From the NCBI GenBank assembly GCA_034667525.1, contig JAXDJO010000018.1, forward strand, positions 38,340 to 102,339: DNA of 64,000 nucleotides, read 5' to 3'. The translations under genes were made by a program, and so were the position numbers. Every line of letters starts with the position of its first letter. Within the stretch, counting starts at the first letter, position 1. The notes under the pieces are model-generated. The model ran no database searches. It was not told the origin of the DNA and was given only the letters and a program-made list of their open reading frames with translations. The DNA is from DATAPE01 sp034667525. Lineage in GTDB: Bacteria > Actinomycetota > CADDZG01 > WHSQ01. Of the stretch, positions 51,472 through 60,223 are shown piece by piece.

Positions 51472-53136
51472 TCATCCACGCAAGTACTGACCGATCAGCA
51501 GGATCGAAGCGGCGCCCTCGCCGACGGCTCCTGCTACCCTCTTTATCGAGCCGTGGCGGACGTCCCCGGCGGCGAACACGCCCGGCATGCTCGTCTCTAG
51601 CAACAGCGGGGGACGGGGAAGAGGCCATCTGTCCTTCGACTTCTCATCGGCCAAAAGGTCGGTCCCAGTCAGAACGAAGCCGCGCTCATCGCGGGCCACG
51701 AAGGGTTCTAGCCAGCCGGTGTGCGGCCTGGCTCCGATCATCACGAAGAGGGCCTCGCTTGGCACCTCCTCTTCCTCGGCTGAGGAGGTGTTGAGCACCG
51801 TTACCGACGCGAGGTTGTGTTCGCCGAATGCAGCGCTGATCTGACTGTTCAGCAGCACCCGGATGCGCTGGTTGGCCTCGATCTCTCTCACCAGATAATC
51901 CGACATGGCTCTCGAGAGGTGAGGGCCGCGTACGACGAGAGTCACCTTGGCTCCCACCCGGGAGAGGAAGAGGGCCAGTTGACCCGCCGAATTGCCCCCG
52001 CCTACCACGCAGGCGTCGACCGCTCCGAGTGCCCGAGCCTCTGATATCCCGGCTCCGTAGAACACCCCGTTCCCCACGAGCCTGTCCACTCCGGGCGCTT
52101 CGAGCTGTCGGTAGGAAACGCCCGTGGCGATGACGACCGCACGACTGTGAGCCTCCCGACCGTCGTCCAGGACCACGACGTTCTCGTCATCGCGTCGCCG
52201 CAGTCTGGCAACTGGGTCGGTAAAGGCAACGTATGCGCCGAACTGCTGCGCTTGCCGCGATGCCCTTTCAGCCAGATCGCGTCCACTGATGCCCCATGGA
52301 AAGCCCAGGTAGTTGCGGATCATGGCGCTGGTCCCTGCCTGGCCTCCCACAGCCAACGTCTCCAGGGTCAAGACGCGGAGGCCCTCGGCCGCCGCGTAGA
52401 CCGTTGCAGCGAGTCCGGCTGGCCCGGCTCCCACGATGGTGACGTCAAAGAGGGGCTCGTTCGCCGGCAGATCGCGCGCTCCCATCGCGCGGGCGAGCTT
52501 GATCATCGACAGATCACGCAGTACCCGTCCGTCATACAGAACGGCCGCCGGAAGATCCTCGGTTGACAGGCCCTTCTCCCGCATCAATCCCGCGCCCTCC
52601 GGGGAGGCGGGGGCGTAGATGCCGCTGGCGACATTGTTGAGCTCCATGCGGGCGAATATCGACTTCACGAGTGCCGAACCGGGTTCGCCGAGGAGCTTGA
52701 CCTTCTCGAGCCGGGGTAGGTGGGCGCTCGACCAGACGCGAAGAGCTTCTCCGGTGGTGGGATATAGCTCCTCCTCGGGGGAGGCCCAGGGCTTGCCGAA
52801 GTAATAATCGATGTGGTTGAGAGTCAGTGCTCTGACAATGGGTTCCTCGGCTGTGAGATCTCCGACATCGATCATCAACGCTCTCATCGCGTCGGGATGA
52901 TGTGAGCGGCACTGACTGAGAAGCTCGATGCCGGTCATCTCAGGCATCCACTGGTAAGCGATGAGAAGTGCGATATTTCGTCCCTCACTCGCCAGGTGTT
53001 TCTGGAGCGTGATCGCATCTGTAGTGGAAGTCGCCGAGACCACCTCATAGTCGGCGCCGTATCGCCTTTCCATATCCTGTTGAAGGCTCTGCAGCGATTC
53101 CTTGTTGTGATCGATGAGCAAGATCGTGGCGTTCAT
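51472..53136 (-). CDS. Thioredoxin-reductase-like FAD oxidoreductase with degenerate receiver domain
   Basis: A 554-residue protein. Residues 1-125 are a receiver-like domain, but the phospho-Asp is Tyr61 (ALLIAYQWMPEMTG, usually LLADxxMP), and the second acidic-patch residue is His10. The FAD/NAD domains (about 230-554) have FDVTIVGAGPAGLAATVYAA, ACVVGGGNSAGQLALFL and PGVFAAGDVRHGSIKRVAGAVGEG. The TrxR CxxC is absent (TSAMIRNYLGFPWG). Similar receiver-FAD fusions without CxxC occur in other bacteria. The role is unknown; the domain may sense rather than be phosphorylated. Confidence 0.85.
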   Translation of the reverse strand: MNATILLIDHNKESLQSLQQDMERRYGADYEVVSATSTTDAITLQKHLASEGRNIALLIAYQWMPEMTGIELLSQCRSHHPDAMRALMIDVGDLTAEEPIVRALTLNHIDYYFGKPWASPEEELYPTTGEALRVWSSAHLPRLEKVKLLGEPGSALVKSIFARMELNNVASGIYAPASPEGAGLMREKGLSTEDLPAAVLYDGRVLRDLSMIKLARAMGARDLPANEPLFDVTIVGAGPAGLAATVYAAAEGLRVLTLETLAVGGQAGTSAMIRNYLGFPWGISGRDLAERASRQAQQFGAYVAFTDPVARLRRRDDENVVVLDDGREAHSRAVVIATGVSYRQLEAPGVDRLVGNGVFYGAGISEARALGAVDACVVGGGNSAGQLALFLSRVGAKVTLVVRGPHLSRAMSDYLVREIEANQRIRVLLNSQISAAFGEHNLASVTVLNTSSAEEEEVPSEALFVMIGARPHTGWLEPFVARDERGFVLTGTDLLADEKSKDRWPLPRPPLLLETSMPGVFAAGDVRHGSIKRVAGAVGEGAASILLIGQYLRG

Positions 53137-53238
53137 GGATGCGGCGACCTGCCCGGGCGATTGGTATGCGGTTCGGGCGGTGCGAACGAAGTGGTAGTGC
53201 TCATCTGAGGTATGTGAGAGTGCTGCCTCGGCTGGAGG

Positions 53239-54075
53239 TCATAGGTCGAGATCCTCAGCCCGCAGCTGCGCTTGGAATGGGCCCCGTCCGGTAACTACCG
53301 CAGCACCGCACCGGGCGGCGAGATGCACCGCGTCGGGGGGATCCATCCCCGCGGCCAGCCCAAAGGTGAGGCCTCCGGCGAAGCTGTCGCCTGCCCCGTA
53401 GCGATCGATCTCGGAACGGCTCGGAACAACCGCCTGGTAGGGGACAGCGGAGTGGCCTCGAATGGCAAAGGTGCCCCCACCGTCGCCTTGTGTGCGCACC
53501 ACGAGGCGGGGAGCCGGATCCAAGTCTCCATCACCGTACGCTTCGGCGGGATCGTTGCTGCTGCCAACGATCGCGTCGAGCTCGACGCCGGCTTGTTGAA
53601 GAATCGGAACGATCCGAGCGGTTGCGACCACGACCCGCGCCTTGCGAGCTAAACGTATCGCTGCAGGGTCACCCGCGGTGATGTAAACCGCGTCGGTCTC
53701 TTCGAGCTCTTCCCACGGGAGGGGATCGCTTGCCTTCGGCGCCAATCGAGCTCCGATGATGGTTATGGTTCGTTCTCGTGCCGAGTCGATATGGGTTATG
53801 GCTCTTCGGGTCGGCTCTCCAAGAAAATTGACGTACACCCGAAGCTGTTTGTTTTGCAACTCCTCGTAGGCGCGGTATCCCAAAGCATCATCACCCAGGG
53901 CAGTGAAAAAGCTGGCTCCGCCGGCGAGCTTGGCAAGTTGAACGGCACCGTCCGAGCCGCCTCCAGCAGCCTCTTCCCACGACTCTTCTGCGTGCACGAT
54001 GTCGCCCGCGGCGGGCAAGTGCTCGACCCGAACGAACTCAACCCACTCCACGTGACCTACGACGGCGGCCCGCAT
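53239..54075 (-). CDS. PfkB-family carbohydrate kinase
   Basis: A 278-residue ribokinase-like protein: N-terminal VVGHVEWVEFVRVEHLPAAGD, GGGSDGAVQLAKLAGGASFF for the sugar site and catalytic DRYGAGDSFAGGLTFGLAAGMD (Asp in GAGD). The substrate is unknown. Its ATG lies 4 bases after the DppB-like permease stop (same strand, permease first), so they are co-transcribed. It may phosphorylate what the permease helps import. Confidence 0.88.
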   Translation of the reverse strand: MRAAVVGHVEWVEFVRVEHLPAAGDIVHAEESWEEAAGGGSDGAVQLAKLAGGASFFTALGDDALGYRAYEELQNKQLRVYVNFLGEPTRRAITHIDSARERTITIIGARLAPKASDPLPWEELEETDAVYITAGDPAAIRLARKARVVVATARIVPILQQAGVELDAIVGSSNDPAEAYGDGDLDPAPRLVVRTQGDGGGTFAIRGHSAVPYQAVVPSRSEIDRYGAGDSFAGGLTFGLAAGMDPPDAVHLAARCGAAVVTGRGPFQAQLRAEDLDL

Positions 54076-54079
54076 CTCG

Positions 54080-55078
54080 TTACTGCCGGGCGCTTAGTTC
54101 GACGCGGGGATCGAGCACACTGTAGAGGATGTCCACCACCAGATTGCCAAGGATGATCGCTGTGGATCCCAGCATCACGATCGCAGACATCAATGGGAAA
54201 TCGTAGAAGCTCCGTGAGGCCAGTAGCAGCTTGCCAAGTCCAGGGATGTTGAAGATCTGTTCGATGATGATGCTGCCCCCGATCAGGATGCCGAGGTCGA
54301 GACCGTACATCGTGACCACCGGCGTCAGACCCGCCCGAAGCTGGTGCTTGAGCACTTGCTTCTCTCCGAGGCCCTTAGCGACCGCAGTCTTCATGTAATC
54401 CTCCTGCTCCACCTGCAACATGCTGCCCCGGACGACGCGTGCATAGATAGCTATCAGTGGAAAGGCGAGGCACAGCCACGGCAACCACATCGCCTCGAGC
54501 CACCCGACGGGGTTGCGGGTCAATCCCACATAGCGGTTCCCTGCATAGATGCCGGTGTACTTGAACAGAAAGGCAAGAGCAAGGAGCGCGAGCACGAAGA
54601 CGGGGATCGATTGTCCCGCCCACGCCAACATCATCGTGACGCGGTCCCATGCGGTCCCGCGGCGCCGCGCGGAGACGGTGCCGATGGCGATCCCCGCCGC
54701 AACCCAGACCAGGGATGCGCCCACGGCTATCGACAAGGTGGGCGGGATCGCCGGTTCGACCAACCTGCTCACCGGTACCCCGGCGGCGTAGGAGAAACCG
54801 AGGTCACCGTGCAAGAGCCGAAATAGATAGCTGCCGATCTGTTGGTATAGCGGCCGGTTCAGTCCCAGAGCCGCGTCGATCTGCCGCATCTGCGCGAGAG
54901 TCGCGTTTCTGCCGGCCAGAAGCACCGCGGTCGGACTCACTCCACCCGGAGGGCGGTGCCCACCCGAGTGCGGCAGGGCGAAGAAGATGATGAAGATCGC
55001 GGTCGCCACCAGCGCCAGCGTGACCGCGGCGATCAAGACTCTCCTCACTATGTAGGCGAGCAGGCTCTGTCGTCTCAT
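54080..55078 (-). CDS. Lone DppB-type ABC permease
   Basis: A 332-residue permease: YIVRRVLIAAVTLALVATAIF at the start, a periplasmic loop with LGLNRPLYQQIGSYLFRLLHGDLGFS, EAA loop EQEDYMKTAVAKGLGEKQVL, and C-terminal LVVDILYSVLDPRV. The family signature is clear. No matching DppC, binding protein or ATPase is nearby; the next gene is a sugar kinase. It might use the ATPases of the main importer, or other genes elsewhere. Confidence 0.88.
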   Translation of the reverse strand: MRRQSLLAYIVRRVLIAAVTLALVATAIFIIFFALPHSGGHRPPGGVSPTAVLLAGRNATLAQMRQIDAALGLNRPLYQQIGSYLFRLLHGDLGFSYAAGVPVSRLVEPAIPPTLSIAVGASLVWVAAGIAIGTVSARRRGTAWDRVTMMLAWAGQSIPVFVLALLALAFLFKYTGIYAGNRYVGLTRNPVGWLEAMWLPWLCLAFPLIAIYARVVRGSMLQVEQEDYMKTAVAKGLGEKQVLKHQLRAGLTPVVTMYGLDLGILIGGSIIIEQIFNIPGLGKLLLASRSFYDFPLMSAIVMLGSTAIILGNLVVDILYSVLDPRVELSARQ

Positions 55079-55116
55079 GTTGTCTTCTTACAACGCCAAG
55101 CTTGCGCCGCCGAGGG

Positions 55117-56031
55117 CTAGGCTTCGATCTTCGGCAATCTCTGGCGAAGCTTGCGCACGGGTCCAAATATGTCTTCGTGCTTCTCGATGCGGTTCAAGAC
55201 CTGTTGGAACTCGAATGTCAATAGATCCGGATCCTTCTTCTGCCGGGCACGACCGATCTCCTCCCACGTAACCGGCGTCGACACGGTTGGACGCGGGCGG
55301 GCCCGCAGCGAGTAGGCGCAGACGGTTGTCTTGTGCCCATCGTTCTGACTCCAATCGATGAGAACCTTGCCGGTGCGCAACTCTTTCTTCATCTTCGTCA
55401 CGACCTTGCCGGGTGTTTCTGTGGCCAACTGGGTTGCAACGGTTAGCGCAAAGGCGGCGGTGTCTTCGTAGGTGACTTTGGTGTTCAACGGAACGTAGAG
55501 CTGCATGCCCTTTGATCCCGAAGTCTTGCACAGCGCTTTCAGAGACAGCTCATCGAGAAGATCGCGCAGCCGAGTGGCGATCTCCGCGCAATCAAGGATG
55601 CCGGCGGGGGGCCCGGGATCCAGGTCGAAGACGACGGCGGTCGGTCGGTCGAGGTGGGGTAAGCGCGCCAGCGTCGAGTGCAATTCGAGGTTGCCCATGT
55701 TGGCGGCCCAGACCAAGGCCGCCACGCTGTCAACCGCGCAATATTCGACGTCTTTGTCGTCTCTGTGCCGCCGCATTTTGATCGTCCCCACCCACTCGGG
55801 ACGGTGAGGCGGGCACCTCTTCTCGTAAAAGAAGTTCCCGGTTACCCCGTCTGGGTAACGCTTCAGGGTGACCGGACGACCCTTCAGATAAGGCAAGACC
55901 ACAGGCGCGATCGCCCGGTAGTAGACGACCATGTCCCCCTTGGTGAATCCCGTCTCGGGATAGAAGATCTTGTCGAGGTTCGATAGCTCGAGGCGACGGT
56001 TTCCGATCCTTAGCTGTTCTTTTGTTGCCAT
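55117..56031 (-). CDS. LigD-type polymerase/primase domain protein (NHEJ)
   Basis: A 304-residue protein made of the LigD polymerase domain alone. LSNLDKIFYPETGFTKGDMV starts it, then RYPDGVTGNFFYEKRCP, VVFDLDPGPPAGI (metal-binding DxD), KTSGSKGMQLYVPL (the SGxKG nucleotide loop) and VLIDWSQNDGHKTTV (third acid). In mycobacteria this part of LigD fills gaps during end joining with Ku. Stand-alone copies are common in actinobacteria. No ku or ligase gene is in this window. ATG 56031. Confidence 0.92.
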   Translation of the reverse strand: MATKEQLRIGNRRLELSNLDKIFYPETGFTKGDMVVYYRAIAPVVLPYLKGRPVTLKRYPDGVTGNFFYEKRCPPHRPEWVGTIKMRRHRDDKDVEYCAVDSVAALVWAANMGNLELHSTLARLPHLDRPTAVVFDLDPGPPAGILDCAEIATRLRDLLDELSLKALCKTSGSKGMQLYVPLNTKVTYEDTAAFALTVATQLATETPGKVVTKMKKELRTGKVLIDWSQNDGHKTTVCAYSLRARPRPTVSTPVTWEEIGRARQKKDPDLLTFEFQQVLNRIEKHEDIFGPVRKLRQRLPKIEA

Positions 56032-56138
56032 GAGCGGGTTCTAACCTGCAGGGACGATCGGCGCAACCCGGTCGGTTCTCCGCTAAATCTCTACATGGGC
56101 TGCCGCCGCTCCCACTATCCGATGCATAAGGTAAGGGA

Positions 56139-56816
56139 ATGGTGAAACGACGGATCGCGGTGATAGAAGACGAGGAGACCATCGCGTCTGCGCTCGCAGC
56201 CCGGTTGACCAAGGAGGGCTTCGAGGTCGAGACGGCCCTCGACGGACCGTCAGGGGTTCGCTTGTGCGAACAGATGGATCCAGACGTGGTGATCCTCGAC
56301 CTGATGCTGCCTGGATTCGACGGTCTCGAGGTCTGCCGGCGCATACAGAAGAAGCGACCTGTGGGAGTGCTGATGCTGACGGCGCGAGATTCCGAGACCG
56401 ACATGCTCGTGGGACTTGGCATCGGAGCCGACGACTACATGACGAAGCCGTTCTCCACCCGTCAGCTCGTGGCTCGCGTCCACGCGCTGCTGCGCAGAGT
56501 GGAGAGGTTCCCGGCCCCCACTGGTGACGCGGTAACGGTTGGTGAGCTCGAGGTTAACCCCGCCACCAGGCAAGCTCGCCTCGGCTCGTCCGAGATCCAT
56601 CTGACCCCGCTCGAGTTCGACCTCCTCTATCACTTGGCGGCGAGTCCGGGGACGGTGTTCAGCAGGGAGCAACTTCTCGCCGATGTGTGGGGATACCGCG
56701 ACGGAGCCGGCGCCCGGACGATCGATTCACATATAGGCGCCCTCCGCCGCAAGTTGGGCTCGGACCTGGTGCGAACGGTCCACGGCGTTGGTTACGCGGT
56801 GCGAAAGCCGGAATGA
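56139..56816 (+). CDS. OmpR-family response regulator
   Basis: A 225-residue regulator: receiver with IAVIEDEETIASAL, phospho-Asp in VVILDLMLPG, Thr in LMLTARD and Lys in YMTKPF; winged helix with IHLTPLEFDLLYHLAASPGT and IDSHIGALRRKLG. Partner of the kinase whose ATG overlaps its stop (ATGA). ATG 56139 has a purine stretch (AAGGTAAGGGA) that could be a ribosome site. Confidence 0.9.
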   Translation: MVKRRIAVIEDEETIASALAARLTKEGFEVETALDGPSGVRLCEQMDPDVVILDLMLPGFDGLEVCRRIQKKRPVGVLMLTARDSETDMLVGLGIGADDYMTKPFSTRQLVARVHALLRRVERFPAPTGDAVTVGELEVNPATRQARLGSSEIHLTPLEFDLLYHLAASPGTVFSREQLLADVWGYRDGAGARTIDSHIGALRRKLGSDLVRTVHGVGYAVRKPE

Positions 56817-57826
56817 GACCGCTCGACCCCCTCTCATCGATCAAGATGAAGCTAGGGGTAGTGATCGTTGCTGCCGTAGCGGTGACTGTCGGTGTGGTGG
56901 CGATCGGAAACACAGCGGATGTCCCTCTGCTGGTGCTGGCCATCGTCGCGGGATTGCTGTCTTTGGCGATGGTGCAGTTCCTGGCGCAGGGCATGACTTC
57001 GCCACTACGTGCGATGGCGGTAGCGGCGGCTGAGATGGCCAGAGGCGACTACAACCGGCACGTCACGGCTACCTCCCGTGACGAGGTAGGCGAGCTGGCG
57101 CGCGCGTTTAACAAGATGGCTTCGGAGCTCGCCGAGGTGGATCGGATGCGCAGGGACTTGATTGCGAACGTCTCGCACGAATTGCGGACGCCGATAAGCG
57201 CCCTTCAGGCGGTGTTGGAAAATCTCGTGGACGGGATCGAAACTGCCGACGAGGCCCAGCTGCGCGTGATGTTGCAGCAGGTAGAGAGGCTTGGGCGCCT
57301 GGTAGCGCAGCTGCTGGATCTGTCACGGCTGGAATCCGGCGCTATCCCGCTCCAGCGGACGGTGTTTCCGATTCTGCCCGTGCTGGAGCAGGCCATCCAG
57401 GAATCACTCCTCTTGCTCGAGCGCCGCCCCGAGACACTCGTGAAGCTCGACGTCCTGGTGGAACCACCAACCCTGGAGCTTGAAGGAGACTCGGAGCGGA
57501 TCCACCAGGTCATCACGAACCTTCTCGAGAATGCAGTCAGGCACTCCCCATCGAACGGAAAGGTGGTGCTGGGGGCCCGGAGCGTGCAGGGTTCGGTCAC
57601 ATTGGAAGTTGTGGACGAGGGGCCCGGGATAAAGCCCTCAGAGGCATCCCGCGTCTTCGAACGTTTCTATCGGTCTGACGCGGCTCGCAGCAGCGACGGC
57701 GGCACCGGGCTCGGACTGTCGATCGCCCGGTGGATCGTGGATCTCCACGGCGGTGACATCCGTGCAGAACAGAACTCGCCCCATGGGTGCCGCATGGTGG
57801 TGGTGCTACCGGGGGCCGAGCGCTGA
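56813..57826 (+). CDS. Membrane sensor histidine kinase
   Basis: A 337-residue kinase: two membrane segments (about 12-32 and 36-57) with almost no loop between, HAMP (about 60-110, MTSPLRAMAVAAAEMARGDY), HisKA with LIANVSHELRTPISAL (phospho-His about 130), and HATPase (VITNLLENAVRHS, DEGPGI, TGLGLSIARWIV). The lack of an outer domain suggests sensing within the membrane. Coupled to the regulator gene. Its reading frame is open upstream, but ATG 56813 is the natural start. Confidence 0.92.
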   Translation: MRPLDPLSSIKMKLGVVIVAAVAVTVGVVAIGNTADVPLLVLAIVAGLLSLAMVQFLAQGMTSPLRAMAVAAAEMARGDYNRHVTATSRDEVGELARAFNKMASELAEVDRMRRDLIANVSHELRTPISALQAVLENLVDGIETADEAQLRVMLQQVERLGRLVAQLLDLSRLESGAIPLQRTVFPILPVLEQAIQESLLLLERRPETLVKLDVLVEPPTLELEGDSERIHQVITNLLENAVRHSPSNGKVVLGARSVQGSVTLEVVDEGPGIKPSEASRVFERFYRSDAARSSDGGTGLGLSIARWIVDLHGGDIRAEQNSPHGCRMVVVLPGAER

Positions 57827-57839
57827 TCGCGCAGCCCGT

Positions 57840-58787
57840 CTAGATCGGGCAACATCGATGGAAGAACGCCAAGGCGGTGGCTCGTTGATCGGCGGCCTCC
57901 AGCAGTTCCTCGTAGCTCAACGAGGCTCCAAAGAAGTGGTCGTCGTTCCAGTTCGGCCCTTCGAGCTCTTGCGACCATGGCGCCACGTACAGGTAGGGCA
58001 TCGGATGCTGCTCGTCGCCGGGCGATGCGCCGTAGCCTGCCCGGCTTCCAGAGTTCTCGTGTCCCAGCTCGATCGATAGGTCGAAGTGCTCCGGCCACAG
58101 CTGCAACCGGGACGGGGCGGCCCAGTGCAGATCCCACCGCAGTTGTTCCAACACCGACGCGCCGAAGCCGAACCAGGCTCCCAAGGAGAGCGCGGCGCCC
58201 TCATCGATAACCAGCTCTTGCTCCATGTCCGGCGAGGTCGATGGTCTGAAGACGCCGGCGGGGGCACCGGGGGTGATGTCCACCGCTGTGGCAGCCTGGG
58301 CTACGGAAACGATCGGGGAGCGATCCTCGCAATCTCCGCGCTGAACCACGAGGTCATATCCCTCCACCCGAACTTGAACATCGTTCGCGAAGAATGGCGT
58401 GCCGAAGCCGCGCCGCGTGTAGCGCAGACCGATCTTGCCGTTGGCTTGGTGACGGGCCGGAGCCATTACGTGCTCGGCCACTGCGTGCAATGCTCCTCGA
58501 GTCTCGGCGAACTCAGCGGGAAGCTCCTCCAGTCGCCGCCACGAACCCAGCCACCGCTCCGCGCACCACTCGGAAAGGTCGGGGTCCGCGTCACAGAGCT
58601 GGTTCCAGGTCATATCGGTGTTCGTAACCGGCGAGACGAGCTGGTGCCCGCCCGGGGAAGCGGCCGCATGGTCGGTGGGATCGTCGGCGAACCACGGAGG
58701 ATCGTCGACCGCGGGCGGGGAAGGCTCCAGCACCAGGACCTCGTAGCGGCCCCCCAATCTCTCCCGAGCTTCGGCTCGAGGATTCAC
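57840..58787 (-). CDS. Conserved hypothetical protein
   Basis: A 315-residue soluble protein. Conserved-looking blocks: APARHQANGKIGLRYTRRGFGTPFF, then a second half with LRWDLHWAAPSRLQLWPEHFDL and ASPGDEQHPMPYLYVAPW. Similar proteins occur in actinobacteria, but I cannot name the family or a function. It overlaps the preceding phosphatase gene by four bases (GTGA) and is probably co-transcribed with it. Confidence 0.65.
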   Translation of the reverse strand: MNPRAEARERLGGRYEVLVLEPSPPAVDDPPWFADDPTDHAAASPGGHQLVSPVTNTDMTWNQLCDADPDLSEWCAERWLGSWRRLEELPAEFAETRGALHAVAEHVMAPARHQANGKIGLRYTRRGFGTPFFANDVQVRVEGYDLVVQRGDCEDRSPIVSVAQAATAVDITPGAPAGVFRPSTSPDMEQELVIDEGAALSLGAWFGFGASVLEQLRWDLHWAAPSRLQLWPEHFDLSIELGHENSGSRAGYGASPGDEQHPMPYLYVAPWSQELEGPNWNDDHFFGASLSYEELLEAADQRATALAFFHRCCPI

Positions 58788-59359
58788 GGGAGCGGGGTCG
58801 GTGACTCGTTCCAGAACATGACCACCGGGCGATCGTGTTCGTAGCCCAACATGCTCAGAGCAGCCACATCGAGAGCGAGCTTGCCGCCGTCTTCAGCGCT
58901 CAGCCCCACGAACCGTGCCGCCATGATCCGACCGGTGTGTCCGTGGCCCACCACCAAGACACGGCCGGACACCGTTAGCGCTCGCTCGAGGACCCGATCG
59001 ACTCGCACGCCTACCTGTACCGGAGTCTCGCCATCGGGGCATCCGTCCCGCCACAGATTCCAACCCGGCCGCTCCCGCGTTATCTCCTCAGAAGTCAGGC
59101 CCTCATACTTGCCGTAGTCGAACTCCAGCAGGTCTTCCGTCGTCTCGATCTCATCGAATCCAGCGACTTCAGCAGTGGTGCGAGCGCGCAGCAAGGGGCT
59201 GACCAGAACCAGTTCGAACGCCACGTCTCGCAATCGTCTCCCCAGGGCTTCAGCCTGCTGCACGCCCTCGGTGGTCAGAGGAATGTCGGTGATCCCGGTG
59301 TGCCGATGGGCGCGGCTCCATTCGGTCTCGCCGTGGCGCGCCAGCCAGAGCTCTTTCAT
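58784..59359 (-). CDS. Histidine phosphatase (phosphoglycerate mutase-like)
   Basis: A 191-residue protein with LWLARHGETEW (RHGE, His about 9), LVSPLLRARTTAE (second Arg), LEFDYGKYEGLTSEEI (Glu acid/base region) and VVGHGHTGRIMAARFV (second His). GpmB-like. Substrate unknown. ATG 59359; CATAGC lies 6 bases upstream, suggesting a leaderless transcript. First gene of a pair with the hypothetical protein. Confidence 0.9.
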   Translation of the reverse strand: MKELWLARHGETEWSRAHRHTGITDIPLTTEGVQQAEALGRRLRDVAFELVLVSPLLRARTTAEVAGFDEIETTEDLLEFDYGKYEGLTSEEITRERPGWNLWRDGCPDGETPVQVGVRVDRVLERALTVSGRVLVVGHGHTGRIMAARFVGLSAEDGGKLALDVAALSMLGYEHDRPVVMFWNESPTPLP

Positions 59360-59365
59360 TGACCC

Positions 59366-59371
59366 GCTATG
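59366..59371 (-). promoter_or_regulatory. Probable -10 box of a leaderless promoter (CATAGC)
   Basis: CATAGC is 6 bases before the ATG of the histidine phosphatase gene. It falls at the end of the M55 gene upstream, so it may be only one of two promoters. Confidence 0.35.
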
Positions 59372-60200
59372 CCCCTTCCACGAGGGAGCGTGTCAGGAAA
59401 ACGATCGCAACGAAGGCTTGGTAGAGCTCGAGGGGGGCCGAGCCTTCGAGGGACACGGTGCGAGGACCGGTCTGGTGTACTCCTTCGATCCAGGTGGCCA
59501 TGTCCGCCATGTCCGGAGACAAAAAATCGATCTCCAGGCGGGCGGGCAGATCGATCTGCGGCGATCCCGATCCGGTGACCCTGCTGAGAGCTCGTGTGGC
59601 CCCCGCCGAGATCTCTTGTCGCGCCCCATCGGGGTGAAGGCTGTGGGCCGCGAAACGGCTGATCGATTCTTTGACGACCACATATTCGGCGCCCGGCGCG
59701 AACCGCCTTGCTTGCTCGGCGGTCTGGCGGTCGCCTGTGACAAGCGCGATTGGGACCTCATGGTGAAGGGCGACGAGTGCATTGATGGCACTTTCACCTA
59801 CCGACGCTCCGTTGAGGCGAACGTCGGCGATCGCTCTGGGATTGTAGGTGTGCGAGAGAACTGCAGGCTCGCCGCCGATGGCACCGTGGTAGGCAACAAA
59901 GAATGCAGCGTCGAAGGATCCGTCCAGACCTTGCATCATGTAGAGAGGTTTGTAACGTCCGGAGATATAAGAGGCGTTTCCCCTCAGCTCCGACGGGTCG
60001 AGGTTTTGCATCGTCCAATGTGAATCGTTCACAACGATCTCATCGGCGCCTCCGGCGACGGCACCTTCTATCGCGGCGTTGACCTCACCAAGGAGCAGGC
60101 GACGACCGATCTCTACCTCGCTTCCGGTCCCGATCACCTGTTGCCAGTCGACGATCCCCGCGCAACCTTCGAGGTCCGAGGAGATGAATACCTTGCTCAT
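59367..60200 (-). CDS. M55 family D-aminopeptidase (DppA-like)
   Basis: A 277-residue zinc aminopeptidase. Conserved: KVFISSDLEGCAGIV (DxE metal site, residues 8-10), IVVNDSHWTMQNLDP (His), AAFFVAYHGAIGGEP (His and catalytic region) and EVPIALVTGDRQTAEQAR. DppA of Bacillus removes D-amino acids from dipeptides such as D-Ala-D-Ala. It therefore may feed on D-amino acid peptides from cell walls. ATG 60200 matches the family start; no strong ribosome site. It is downstream of the FAD oxidase, with the same direction. Confidence 0.9.
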   Translation of the reverse strand: MSKVFISSDLEGCAGIVDWQQVIGTGSEVEIGRRLLLGEVNAAIEGAVAGGADEIVVNDSHWTMQNLDPSELRGNASYISGRYKPLYMMQGLDGSFDAAFFVAYHGAIGGEPAVLSHTYNPRAIADVRLNGASVGESAINALVALHHEVPIALVTGDRQTAEQARRFAPGAEYVVVKESISRFAAHSLHPDGARQEISAGATRALSRVTGSGSPQIDLPARLEIDFLSPDMADMATWIEGVHQTGPRTVSLEGSAPLELYQAFVAIVFLTRSLVEGA

Positions 60201-60223
60201 GCCGCCGCTGATGTAGGCATGAA

